Assembly (NCBI GenBank): GCA_030272155.1
Contig: CP126204.1
Coordinates: 248,001-312,000 of the forward strand
Origin: Tetradesmus obliquus
Taxonomy: Eukaryota > Chlorophyta > Chlorophyceae > Sphaeropleales > Scenedesmaceae
Reading direction: 5' to 3'
Length of the DNA: 64,000 nucleotides
Under the pieces are notes generated by a model. The model had not been told where the DNA came from. It did not search any database and worked only from the letters and a program-made list of their open reading frames with translations. Position numbers and translations under genes: made by a program. The first letter of the stretch is position 1; each line of letters starts with the position of its first letter. Shown here in pieces: positions 10,656 through 23,000 of this stretch.

Positions 10656-12994
10656 CTAAAGACACCAACCCACAGACAGCAGCCCTGCTGCGGCTATCAG
10701 CACTGCAGACACCGCTGCTCCACCCGCCCCCGAGTACTCCTTAGCCGCCGGCTGCTCCACCCTGCCCTGCTGCTGCATCTGTGCACTGGCAGCCGTCCCT
10801 ACCAGCAAGCTGGTGCTGGGCTGCAGCAGCTCCTGCATGCTGCTGCTGACCTGGCTGCCTGAGCCTGCTGCAGACCCGCTGCCAGCTCCCCCTGTGCTGC
10901 CTTGCTGTGAGCCTGAGCCTGCTGACTCAGGCAGCCCGGGATCTGAAGGGGTTGTGCTGCCAGAGACGTAATCGGCTGTGGATACTGTGCCGGCGTGTGA
11001 GGCGTCAGTCGGTGGCACGCTGTTGAGGCGGAACACCTGCAGCAGGCAGACGAGAAAGAGTATGTTTGTCGACAGCTGCAGCGCTGTATTCAAGCGTGTG
11101 CAGGCGGTGCGTGAATAGTTGCAGGGTGTCATCGTCTAGTGCTGCAGGGTCAAAAATCCAGTGCTGCTACACATACCTGCATGGCCCAGGCGCCGCCGCA
11201 GGATTGGCTGGTGTTGCCAGGGCATGCCATGTTGCAGTCAGCAGCACCCTGCACCTGCACGCCCTGCGCATCATAACCTGCAAGGTGTGGCACCACCCAA
11301 CAGAAGCACATGCCTGGTGAGGAAAGGAAGCAAGCAGTTTGGTGTGCTGGTGGCTGGCTGCTGCTGCATCTCAGGTGTCAGTGACAGTGGCTGTCAGCAA
11401 GCTGACACTGCAGGCGGAGTGAAATGACATGGAGCTGCTTAGAAACAAAGTGCTTGCTACAGGTGGGTATGGTTGCCGGCGGCTGCACTGCGGTCTGCAG
11501 GCAGCAGGGCTGGCTGTGGGCTGACCGATGGCGGCGCCAGCTGCATGTTCGATTTGGTTTCTCTTTCGCAACAAATATCATGTAAACGTTTTTTCCTCAA
11601 CATGTTTGACTGCATTTCAAGGCTGCACAGCTGAAAAAACCAGTGCTGCTGGACTGCAACGCTTCAAAACTGTTGCATTGTTTGAACTGGATCAGCTGGT
11701 TGTGCAGTCGCGTGGTCCCGCTCACCTCCCCAACACTGCAACAGATGGGGCCGGCAAGCAACCATAATGTTGGCGGCAGGTGCAGCGGGCAGCAGAGGCA
11801 ACAGCAAAAGAAACCAGCAGCACAACAGTATGAGCTGGATGGCGCAGGATTATGCCATTCACTGCATTCACTGGTGAATTTGCAAAGCCAGACACACAGG
11901 CCTCTGCCAATCTGGCTTGACTGCTGAGTTTATCCCAGTTGACTGCATCGTTGGGCTGCTGCTCAGCTGGCTGCAGCAGCAGGACCTTGGGACAGGCTGC
12001 CACCATGGGACAGGCTGGATGTCAAAGCAGAACGGGCTGCTGCTGCTGCTTCTGCTGCTGCCTGTCACCACTCACCTCCATGCCGTACTGCAGGCCGAAC
12101 ACGGGCCAGGCCTCTGCTGCCGCGATGTGTGCGCACAGCTCCACAGACATGGCCGCCCTGCTGCTCCACAGCCACTTGGGCATGGTGCGGTTCTCAGAGT
12201 CCCTGCGACACATCCGAGTGGTGGGCGTCAGGAAGCTAGTAAACAAGGGCCTGTTTTGTTGTGATGTGGTTGGCGCTGCCAGAGGCTTTGCGAACCTGGC
12301 ACAGCAACATGTACAGCTGGGCCAGGCATGACCTCAGCAGTCCTGACTTGCAGCACTCACTGGTAGCAGCCCATGTTTGTGACGCCTGCCTCTGGCATTG
12401 TTACGTTGAGCTCCACAGCATCGCTGGTGTACAGGTCGACAGTACACTCGTCGCCGCAGGTGGCCTGGGGGTCACCAGAGCAGAACATGGCACACTTGTT
12501 TGAGGGCCCATACTGTGTGAGGTCGGCAAAGGTGCCGTTGTCTGGGTCTGCAGCGACAAGCAAAACAGCAAACATGTAAGGGTTACTAAGAAAGAGAGAT
12601 TGATGGTGTCTGATACGTAAGCAGCCTCACAGGGCGTACTGCATGCAGTGTGCAGTCTGCCAGGCTGGCATGCGCAGCGCTGCTCAGCAGTACACCGTAG
12701 CAGCCAATTGGTGCTTCAGCTCACACCCTGACATGACTTGGCCATTATAATATCACCTAGCCAGCACTCTCGCCCGTATTCAAGGCCGTAGGCACTGGCA
12801 AAGCGCGTCTTGGCCATTCTGCTGCACAGCTCCGGCGTCATGCTGGGCAGCGACGCTGCCATGAATGGCAGCGCCCGCTTGCCCATATTGCAGTTGTAGT
12901 AGCATCCTCGGTATACGTCTAAAGCTTGTATCGCTTGTAGAGCGCAGGCAAGGACAAGGAAGCACGTGAACGCTGTTTGCGCGGGACGATGCAT
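10656..12994 (-). CDS. Secreted protein with two WSC domains (347 aa, 6 exons)
   Basis: Exons, in transcript order, are 12994-12757, 12547-12361, 12202-12076, 11735-11726, 11277-11177 and 11036-10656. They sum to exactly 348 codons with every phase matching. A signal peptide (TCFLVLACALQAIQA, residues ~8-24) is followed by two WSC-type Cys-rich domains. The first has YRGCYYN, FASAYGLEYGRECWLG, and CAMFCSGDPQATCG; the second has MGCYQDSENRT, FGLQYGMECWGG, and CNMACPGNTSQSCGG. WSC domains are found in wall-associated and carbohydrate-binding proteins. The Ser/Gly-rich tail ends in a hydrophobic stretch (AAVSAVLIAAAGLLSVGW), suggesting a GPI-type or membrane-anchored surface protein. Exon 4 is only 10 nt and supplies the CWG of the second domain. 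Unlike its neighbours, this gene shows no boundary duplications. Confidence 0.86.
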
Positions 12995-13591
12995 TTCTCA
13001 CTTTGTGCCTGATCAGCGTTTTTCTTTAGCAAGGAGTTTCCCACAAGTAGTGCGCAACATTGAAGTAGCGAGGTATTCAGCAGAAGCTTACATATATGGC
13101 AGCACATGACAGCAAAGCACGCTCATTTCGTGAGAAACCCTAGAAACATAAGTCCTCGTAGTTTTGCATCCAGACCGCAATAAAATAAGGCATTGGACTG
13201 TAAAATTAGGTTTAGTTCATCTTACAGCAGGCAGTGGGCACCAGGTGCCGTCTGCGCCTGCACCACAGCTGTGCATGCTGTTCAGCAGCAGGAAATCTCG
13301 AGAAACCATGAAAGCCACAGTGGGCACGCCATGCCGCTGAACCAACCGAAGATGGCGTATATACGTGAAGATTGCCTCGAAAAAATTTGTGCAGCGCTTT
13401 CAAGGTGCCCATGTCAGCTTGGCAGCAGTGCTGGCAGTGTTGCAACAAGAAGCAACCCTCCGGAGCCAGCAGCACACCGCTGCCTGCACAGCTGTGCACT
13501 GCTGCACCATCAGCAAGGGTTTGATCAGCTCACCAAACACACCTCTGGAGGCCAACAACCCTGCTGCGCACTCAAACCTCGACAGCCGTGC
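12995..13591. other. Intergenic, upstream of the WSC gene
   Basis: Contains the presumed promoter of the minus-strand WSC gene; CATATATG at about 13090 (reverse strand) could be a TATA-like element roughly 100 bp before its ATG, but this is weak. The far side is the 3' flank of GUF1, with a reverse-strand TGTAA at 13222-13226. No gene recognised. Confidence 0.5.
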
Positions 13592-13842
13592 TAGGGTTTA
13601 AGCAGCTTCGGGAAGACTTCTGCAAGCACGCTGAGCCCCCCCAGCTGCCTACAGGCCCACTGCACCCTCAGGGTTCATTAGCGCCAGGCCTGAACCCTGC
13701 TGGCTAAATCCTGCTGGCTAGGGTTCAAGCAGCTCCGGGAAGACTTCGCGGGCACGCTGAGCCCCCCAGCTGTCTACAGGCCCATTGCATCCTCAGGGTT
13801 CACCGGCGCCAGGCCTGAACCCTGCTGGCTAAACCCTGCCGG
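13592..13842 (-). repeat. Two extra tandem copies of the GUF1 3' end
   Basis: Segments at about 13592 and 13720 repeat, in direct orientation and at ~125-bp spacing, the last coding ~50 bp of GUF1 with the TAG stop and about 70 bp of 3' flank. They lie downstream of the true stop (13843-13845), so they are in the 3' UTR or beyond it. Confidence 0.88.
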
Positions 13843-14327
13843 CTAGGGTTTCAGCAGCTCCGGGAAGACCTCTGCGGGCACGCTGAGCCCCCCCAGCTGC
13901 CGCAGCCGCTTCTTGCCCTCCTTCTGCTTCTGCAGCAGCTTGCGCTTGCGGCTGACGTCGCCGCCGTAGCACTTGGCGGTCACGTCCTTGCGCAGCGCTT
14001 TCATCGTCTCACGCGCCACGATGCGGCCGCCGGCAGACGCCTGCGCAGCAGCGTGCAGCAGCAGCAGCAGCAGGAGACCCATGTGTAACATATTTTCAAA
14101 AGTGAAGTTCAGACGCCACATGTGCAGTGCCTTCATCATCCCACGCGCAATGGTTAGGCCGTCAGCTGACGCGTGCAGCAGCAGTGCCAGCAACAGCAGC
14201 AGCACTGCATGGGAAGCTTGTCTATCCTTTGGGTGAAATGTGAAGTTCAGCCGCTACATGTGCAGTGCCTTCATCGTCCGACGCGCAATGTGCGGCCGCC
14301 GGCAGCCCCTGCAGCATCAGCATCATC

Positions 14328-14361
<34 letters not shown>

Positions 14362-15657
14362 TGAGGCACATGCGTACATATTGCCAGGTGTGAAGTTCAG
14401 CCGCCACATGTGCAGCGCCTTCATCGTCTCTCGCTCCATTGGGGCGCGGGGCCGATGGCGTTGATGCTATGGCTTGATGGGTAACATGATGATGATGATC
14501 GTCTCTCGCGCCACCATGCAGCTCCTACACAAAGGCCAGTTGTTAGCAGACATGCAGGCTGCCCGCGCTCTGTTGCCTTCTTTGGTATACTTGGCATGTT
14601 TTGTGAGCACTCTATGGGCGAAGGGTGCAGACACACCCTGTCTGCCGCAACTCAAGCAGCACAGGCAGCTCGCAGGCGCACCTGAATGACCACCTCATAC
14701 TGCTGCCTGTACCATAATAATCAATGACTTATCAAGATCATGGCTCGCCAGTCACCTTGAACTGCTGCCTGCATGCCTTACCTGAATGACCACCTCATAC
14801 TGCTGCCTGTCCAGCAGCGTGCGCATGCGCGCGGTGAGTGCGCGCCCCAGCCGCACCGCGTCACCTGCAGCAGCAGCAGCAGCAGAAGCAGCAGGAAAAC
14901 AGCAGCAGTCAACAGCTCACTGCTGAGATCGACGCACAACTTCAACATAACATCAGGCATCAACATCAACATCAACATGCCAGTGTCAGTCACTGCTTGA
15001 ACGCAGCGTGTGCAGCAGCCCGCGCTACTCACCGCTGGGCACCAGCCGTCCTAATGCATGCATTTGTGTGCCGTTGACCAGCAGCTCCAGCAGCGTCCAT
15101 AACACAATCAATGTATGTACGGACGTCTGCAACTTCAGGCAGATCTATATTTGCAGTCACCGCTAGGCACCAGCAGCCCCAGCGCGTCCACGGGCTTGCC
15201 GTTGACTAGCAGCTCCAGCAGCGTCAGGCCTGTTGCAAACAAACATGTGAGTATATTGCATGCTAAGTACAAGTTGCTTCAGCACACTCACCGCTGGGCA
15301 CCAGCCGCCCTAATGCATCCACTGCCTTGCCATTGACAAGCAGCTCCAGCAGCAGCCAGGGCGGAATATAACAATAAACATGCATTTGTGTCGGTCGTTG
15401 GCTGAGCAAAATCGCCGCTGGGCACCAGCCGTCCCAGCGCGTCCACTGCTTTGCTGATGACTAGCAGCTCCAGCAGCGTCAGCTCCGCCAAACCCATCTA
15501 AACACATACATGTGACAGACCCCTGTAAACACGCACCGGTGGGCACCAGCCGCCCCAGTGCGTCTACTGCTTTGCCGTTGACCAGCAGCTCCAGCAGGGT
15601 CAGGTCAGCGGGCCGCAGCGGGCCCTCCTCGTAGTCAAAGCTGGCGTAGCTGTGGAT

Positions 15658-15695
<38 letters not shown>

Positions 15696-15790
15696 CCTCA
15701 GGTTACAACACGAAGATAGTTCTGTTACATGTAGCAGCACCAGGTGAGCGGGCGCAATGGGCCCTTGTCGGAGTCAGAGTTAGCGTAGCT

Positions 15791-15843
<53 letters not shown>

Positions 15844-16159
15844 CATCAGGTTGACAAAAACATCTGCTTTATAGCATGCAGCAGCGTCAGGTCGGCGGGG
15901 CGCAGCGGGCCCTCCTCATAGTCAAAGGATGCATGTTGACGCGGCTACATGCGACCCTGAGATCAGCAATAGACGGCTTGCTGATAGACAACGCAGCTGC
16001 CCTACCCAAGATGTGTTATTATAAATGTCACAATATTGTCATGTTATCATAAGGCTCACCCCTGAGTTGCCGACTTGAGCTTGCTGTAGAAGTCCCCTGC
16101 CAGCTCAGCCAGTGGCAGCTGGTAGCGCAGCAGCACGCGGTCACTGGCCAGGAAGCCAG

Positions 16160-16192
<33 letters not shown>

Positions 16193-16594
16193 CGCCAGTG
16201 TCAGCAGCTTCTGCTGCTGCTGATAGAACGTCCACACCGTCCTGAGTACTGCTGCTGCTGCTGCTGCCTGCGTGCTCGTCTGCTGCAGCAGCACTAGCAC
16301 TGCTGTTACCTGCACTATCTATACTGCTGCTGCTGCTGCTGCTGCTGCTGCCGCCCATGAAGCTGTAGTCCAGCTGGGTGCCGCGCCGTGCTACAGCCAG
16401 CTTCATGACGGCGCCGCAGTACTGCTGCGGTACAATGATGGTGGCCAGCACGGTGGGCTCGTAGATGGCTGACACCTGGCAGCAGCAGCAGCAGTAGCAG
16501 CGGCGGCAGCAGCGGCGGCGGCGGCGGCAGCAGCAGCAGCAGCAGCAGGTTACAGGGATGGTGGCCAGCACGGTGGGCTCGTAGATGGCCGACA

Positions 16595-16692
<98 letters not shown>

Positions 16693-16738
16693 GTTATGAT
16701 GATAGTGGCCAGCACGGTAAGCTTGCAGATGACCGACA

Positions 16739-16789
<51 letters not shown>

Positions 16790-17029
16790 TGACGATGATA
16801 GTGTGTGAGTTGACGCCGTCTACCCCTGCTGTAACCTGCTGTGTAACTTGCATGTCTGCGCCACATGTCCTACAAACAGCATGCCAGCAGTGTGGACAAG
16901 TGTGCAAGCTACAACCTGCGTTACCGTGCCAGCCTACAAGCAGGACCCACACAAGTATCCAGCGTGTCTCACCCTTTGATTGCGTGGGTACTCAGCAACA
17001 CTCTCCAGCACCAGCCGCTGCTTCTCTTT

Positions 17030-17066
<37 letters not shown>

Positions 17067-20000
17067 GGGTCGCCTGCCAGCTCCACCTCGTAGGGCACTG
17101 TGGGGGCGGTGCTGATGACGTCAGCGCTGTGCTCCTGCTGCAGGCGGGTCAGGAACACCTCCAGGTGCAGCGGGCCTAGAAAACCACACCTGAAAAGCAA
17201 CGCAAGAAGTAATACACCATGTAACATGAAACACATCAGGTGGAGACAATGACGTCAGCGCTGTGCTCCTGCTGCAGGCAGGTCAGGAACACCTCCAGGT
17301 GCAGCGGGCCCAGAAAGCCACACCTGCAGAATACCAAATGTCACATAACAAGTGAAACTGTGTTAGAAAATATCATGACTGATGACGTCAGCGGAGTGCT
17401 CCTGCTGCAGACGGGTCAAAATCACCTACAGGTGCAGCGGGCCCAGAAAACCACACCTGCAGAAACAACACAAAGCCATGTGTTACGAGCCTATCATAAC
17501 AAACATGATCACCCTGGCGCCATGCGCAGTCGGGGCCGGCAAGTCACACTGATTGCAAACTGCAAGTGTCACGCGCACTGAAGTTGCTCTTCATGCTGGC
17601 TGACTGTTTCAGCGCCTTACCTGAAGCCTGCTCCAAGGGCATCGCTGGTCTCCTTCTTGACAGTGACGGAGGCATCGTTCAGCCCCAGCCGCTCAATGGC
17701 CGCAGCCAGGCCCTCATAGTCATCGGCAGATGCAGGGTACAGCCCTGGGGGACGGGGTTTAGCGTGAACAGCAGCAGGCAACTGGCAGCAGCTGAGCATC
17801 AAGCAGCAGCTGAGGTGTCGACAATGCAGCATGCATGGGGTTAGGCAGATCATTGGTGAGGGCGTCCGAAAGGTCCTCAGCAAGCCTGAACTGCAGGCAT
17901 TGGCACACCCACAAAGGACCATGGGCTTGATGGGCTTGAAGCCCACCACACCCCACGCATGTAACATAAAAATGACAAGCTTGCAGCAGATATAATGCGT
18001 TTGATGGGCTTGAAGCCCGAACCCGACACATGTAACAAACTAACAACAGCCTAACAGCAAAAGTGACGCTCACCCGCACAGACCATGGGCTTGATGGGCT
18101 AGAAACCCCAACTCCACATATGTAAAGAATTAAATACAAGAATTAAATACAATTCAACAGCAAAATGAGCCTCACCCGCGAAGACCATGGGCTTGATGGG
18201 CTTGAGGCCCGCCAAAATCAAAACATGCAACAGCTGCTGCAAACGTAACATATGCTGTATGTAACAATAGCCTCACAGCAATAGTGACGCGCACCCGCAA
18301 ACACCATGGGCTTGATGGGCTTGAAGCCCGGCAGCGGCTCAACCGGCTGCCGTGCCAGGTGCCAGGTGTCACCCACACGCGCGGCCTTCACATCCTTGAT
18401 GCCGGGGATCACGTAGCCCACCTAAGCATGTAAAGCAGCAAAAGCGCAATACGAGGGCAAAGGTCAGCAACCGAAGCTTGTAGTTCTTGATGCGCAGGAT
18501 TACGTAGCCCACCTGCGGCAGTGCAGCATATAGGAAAATGGGACAGCAGCAAGTACTGCTACTGAAGCAGCTTGGTGTGCAGCCTTCACGTCCTTGATGC
18601 CCGGAATCACGTACCCAACGGGGAGGATGGCAGTGTAGCACAAGAAGATGAGCAATGTTCAGCAAGAAAAGGTGCCTGTGTGCGGCAGAAAAGCAAGCGG
18701 GAAACAAGGTTATTCTTCTGCAGGTACACACAGACAGCCCTGGTTGCTGTTGCACATTGAGCTTGTTGCGCAGCGCTGCCACTCGGTTTGTGCTGCGAGC
18801 CCCAGTCCCCACCTGCCCTGTCAGCAGCTCCCCAGCCGTGTATCAACTGTTTGGACCCAGTTCGCCTTATGCAGCTGCGCTCAGCTGTGCGCAGCCCCTA
18901 CGTACCTGCCCTGTCAGCAGCTCCCCTGTCGGGTGCGGCTCCGGAGCCAGGATGCCCACCTGGCAGCAGGCGGGCAGTGGAAGGGAGCGTGGCAGGCGGT
19001 GCAGGCAGCGGACAGTCAATTGTGTGCAAGGCGAGCACCATCAAACCTGCCTCAAGGCTTGAAGCTCAAGCTGGTTGCCTGCAGCCGTCCATGCACAACA
19101 GCCAACTGGCACAGCTGAGCACCACTTTGTTTGACTGCTTACATGCGACATGCAATCTCGCTGTCCACAAAAACAACACGACTCACCTCCGGGGACCCAT
19201 ATTCGCTGCCGCTGGATGCTGCTGCCACTGCCAGCGTGTCGCCATCAACCACCGCCACCAGGCACAACACGCACCGGTACTCGTCATCGTCGGAAGCAGC
19301 ATGCTCAGGAAGACACGCCTTACATCCAGAGCTCTATAGTCTGCACCACTACGGCACCACCAACTTGCTGATGCAAGCTTGCAGCCGCCACCAGTCACAC
19401 CTCAGCAGAGCCCATGCAACAGCAACACTCACCTCCAGGGCCTCATACTCGCTGCCGCTGGATGCTGCTGCTAATTTGTCGCCCGCCCGCAGCCGGCCAT
19501 CAACCACAGCCACCAGGCACACCACGCCGCGGTACTCGTCATGGAAGGCGTCAAACAGCAGCAAGCGCAGCGGCTGGGAAGGTTGGCCTGCAGGCGGCGG
19601 GATGCGCCTGCAGCGGCAGCAGCAGCAGCAGCAGATGACACATCAGAAAGATGACACCGCCGTTCAGGGAAAGGTGTCGAACAGCAGCAGGCGCAGCGGA
19701 TGCGCGGGGGAGCCTGCAGGGGGCGGGATGCGTCTGCAGCGGCAGCAGCAGATCAGTCATGCAGAATGGTCAGACATGCACGACTGTTCAACACAGGTGA
19801 CAATTGAGCTGCAAAGGGATGTGGCTGCCTTGAGAGGCATGGCATGCAAGCCTGCCTGCGGCGGCGCGCTGCGGCGCCAGGCAGGCAGGCATGCGATTAT
19901 ACACACCAGCAACCACAAGCAGAGTGAGACGCCCTTCTCTCCTTCTTGAACATAGTGGAAAGAGAGAATATATAAACGTATGTGTTATGCTGCCGCGCTG

Positions 20001-23000
20001 GTGCGCCTGCCACTCACTGCACCACAGCAGGCAGCAGCTCCCACAGGCCCAGCCCCGTATTGGCAGACACCGCCAGCACGCCATGTGCACGCCACACGCT
20101 ACGCTCACTACAGCTGTGACTATGTGCTTGTTTTAGAACAAAACCAACACACGGCAATCATGCTCACAATGAAACCTGTGAATGTGTAAATACAGCTTTC
20201 ACAATCATAGCATTGGGCATGATATTTCAAATGAATGCAGTTGCATGTGCCACTCACTCTACCACAGCAGGCAGCAGCTCCCGTAGCCCCAGCCCCGTCT
20301 TGGCAGACACAGCCAGCACGTCACTAGGCGCAACGTCAAAGGTGGCCGCCATCTGCGCTGCCCCTGCTGCAGGGTCTGCTTCGAAACATGCTGGGCAGAG
20401 CTGCAGCTGTGCCTAACAACAAGAGACCGCTAGTTGCATGTTTCGGCCAATGTAATTATAGTAGGTAGAGTCACTGATTCCGCGCTGCTATGTGTGCCTA
20501 ATGTGCACCTGCCACTCACTCTACCACAGCAGGCAGCAGCTCCCGCAGGCCCAGCCCAGTCTTGGCAGACACCGCCAGCACGTCACTTGGCACAACGTCA
20601 AACGTGGCCGCCATCTGCGCCGCCACTGCTGCAGGGTCTGCTGAGGGCAGGTCCACCTTGTTGAGCAGCGGCAGCAGCGCCAGCTCCTGCTCGAATGCGA
20701 GGTAGAAGTTGGCCACCGTCTGCACACAGATAAAGGCGGCAGCAGCAGTGGTATTGTCAGCATAGATGTTGGCGGCATTGCATGGCAGCAGCGCCAGCTC
20801 CTGCTCGAATGCGAGGTAGCCGTTGGCCACCGTCTGCACACAGATAAAGGCGGCAGCAGCAGCGGGATGGTGGTGTTGACGGCAATGCAAGGCCAGCAGC
20901 GGCAGCAGCAGCAGCAGCGCCAGCTTCTGTTGGAATGCAAGATAGAAGGTGGCCAGCTGCTGCAGAGGGATGGCAGCGGCAGCAATTCCCAGCAGTATTG
21001 TCATGTTAGCGGCATCAGATTGTAGCAGTGGCAGCAGCGCCAGCTGCTGCTGCAATGCGAGGCAAAAGTTGGCCACGGTCTGCAGGGTAGCAAAAGTTGC
21101 ATGGCAGCAGCACGCCAGAGTCAGAAAAGGCACTTGCAGGCCGGCAGAGACTGCAGCGCCAGCTCCAGCTCAAATGCTAGGTAGAAGTTGGCCACGTTCT
21201 GCAGAGGCATGGCAGCGGCAGCAGGTTTCAGCGGCGGTGTGGTGTTGGCGGCATCGCATGGCAGCAGCGCCAGATCCTGCTCAAATGTGAGGTAAAGTTT
21301 GGCCACGGTCTGCAAGCATGTGATTCCAGGGCCGTGACTTTGGAGAGAGGAGATAACATGTTGGTCCTGGCGCCAGCTTGAATGGCAGCGGCATTGCAAT
21401 ATGCGCACAGTTGTCTTGTGCACAAAGCATCTTCACGTGCTTCATTGGCAGCATAGTTTAGGAGCCATGCGCAGTTGGGCATTGTGAGCTGCTGCTAGTG
21501 CTGCTTGAAGTTTCCGATCATGCTGTCTTACGCATCGGTGCCATCTGCACTGCTGCTGAAGCCTGGCGTGTAAATCATTGAACACAGATTGCTGCTGTTG
21601 AGCTCAACACATCAACATGAATGCATGCACTGCAGCCTCACCTGTGCTTGCACGCCCTGGCTGGCGTCCACCAGCAGCAGCGCACCCTGGCAGGCCGCCA
21701 GGCTGCGCGACACCTGCAGCAGCAGCAGCAGCAGCAGCACGGACATCAAGACATATGGCAGTTTCAGGCTGAGCATGTGACTGAAGTTGATGATGTGACC
21801 AGGCACTGTCAAGCATGCTCATTACCACACTTCCCACTCAAACTCCCGCCGCTCTTCACACCAAACTTCACACCAATGTTCACACCAGACTTCACACCAG
21901 ACTTCACGCCCACCTCGTAGCTGAAGTCCACGTGGCCCGGCGTGTCAATCAGATTGAGCAGGTAATCGTGCCCATCGGCGTGGCGGTACACCAGCGAGGC
22001 TGTCTGGGCTTTTATGGTGATGCCGCGCTCACGCTCCACCTACGGCAGCGACGCAACACAAACAACTCAGGCACTGCTGTTGCACTACTGACGTTTTTGT
22101 TTGCTTGTTGAAGAAGCCTGGTGTGTATGCCAGACGCAGATTGGGCTGTGATGGTGAGGGTGGCATCACGCTCCACCTGCGGCACAGCGGCACGACACGA
22201 TACAAGAGGCATCAACACGATAGTAAAGGCGCGTACTGCTGGTGCATCATGGGGTGTATGGGCAGCACGCGCGTCTGCAGGCTGCTGCACAACTGCGGTG
22301 CAAGGCGCATGGCATGGATTTGCAGTGAAACGAGGCCTGATGACAAACACATGCTGTTACACAGATTGTCAGGCTGCTGCTGCTGTCAACATGCTGCTAC
22401 TGCTGCTGCTGCTGCTGCTGCCGCCCACCTGCGGCTTGTCTAGGTACTACGGTTGCCGCTACAGTAGCCTGCAGCTGCTGCTGGTGCAGTATTGCACAGC
22501 TGTTGCTGCTTCTGCTTCTGCTTCTGTTGCTGCTGCTGCTGCTGCTGTTGCCCCCCCCCCCCCCCCCCCCCACCTGCAGCTTGTCCAGGTACTGCGGCCG
22601 TGAGCCTGCCGGCACTGCCCCCGTGAGCTGCATCAGCCTGTCAGCCAGCGTGGACTTGCCGTGGTCAATGTGCGCAATGATGCAGAAGTTCCTGGTGGGA
22701 AGTACAGGCGGCCAGAAAGTTCACGGTCGAGTTCATTGTGCTGGTGATGGTGTGAATTTGCGTGGGTGAGCGGATGATACTGCTGGGTGAAAACTTGCAG
22801 GCAGTATTGCGCATCGCGTGGTGCCGCTGCTGCTGCTGCTGCTGCTGTTGCCAATGATGATGACAGAGCGCACTTCGCACCTGATGCGCTCTGGTGGGAA
22901 CATGTCCGGTTTGAACCCGCCACGCACAAACCCTAGCTCTGGGTCCAAACTGCTGCTGCTGCTACTGCTGCCCTTGCTGTTGCTACTACTGCTGCTACTG

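Noticed and set aside
16056-16952. A 298-codon minus-strand frame rich in poly-Cys, poly-Leu or poly-Gln (by frame)
   Set aside because: It reads through intronic CTG runs between GUF1 exons 10 and 11; only 16475-16060 is real exon.
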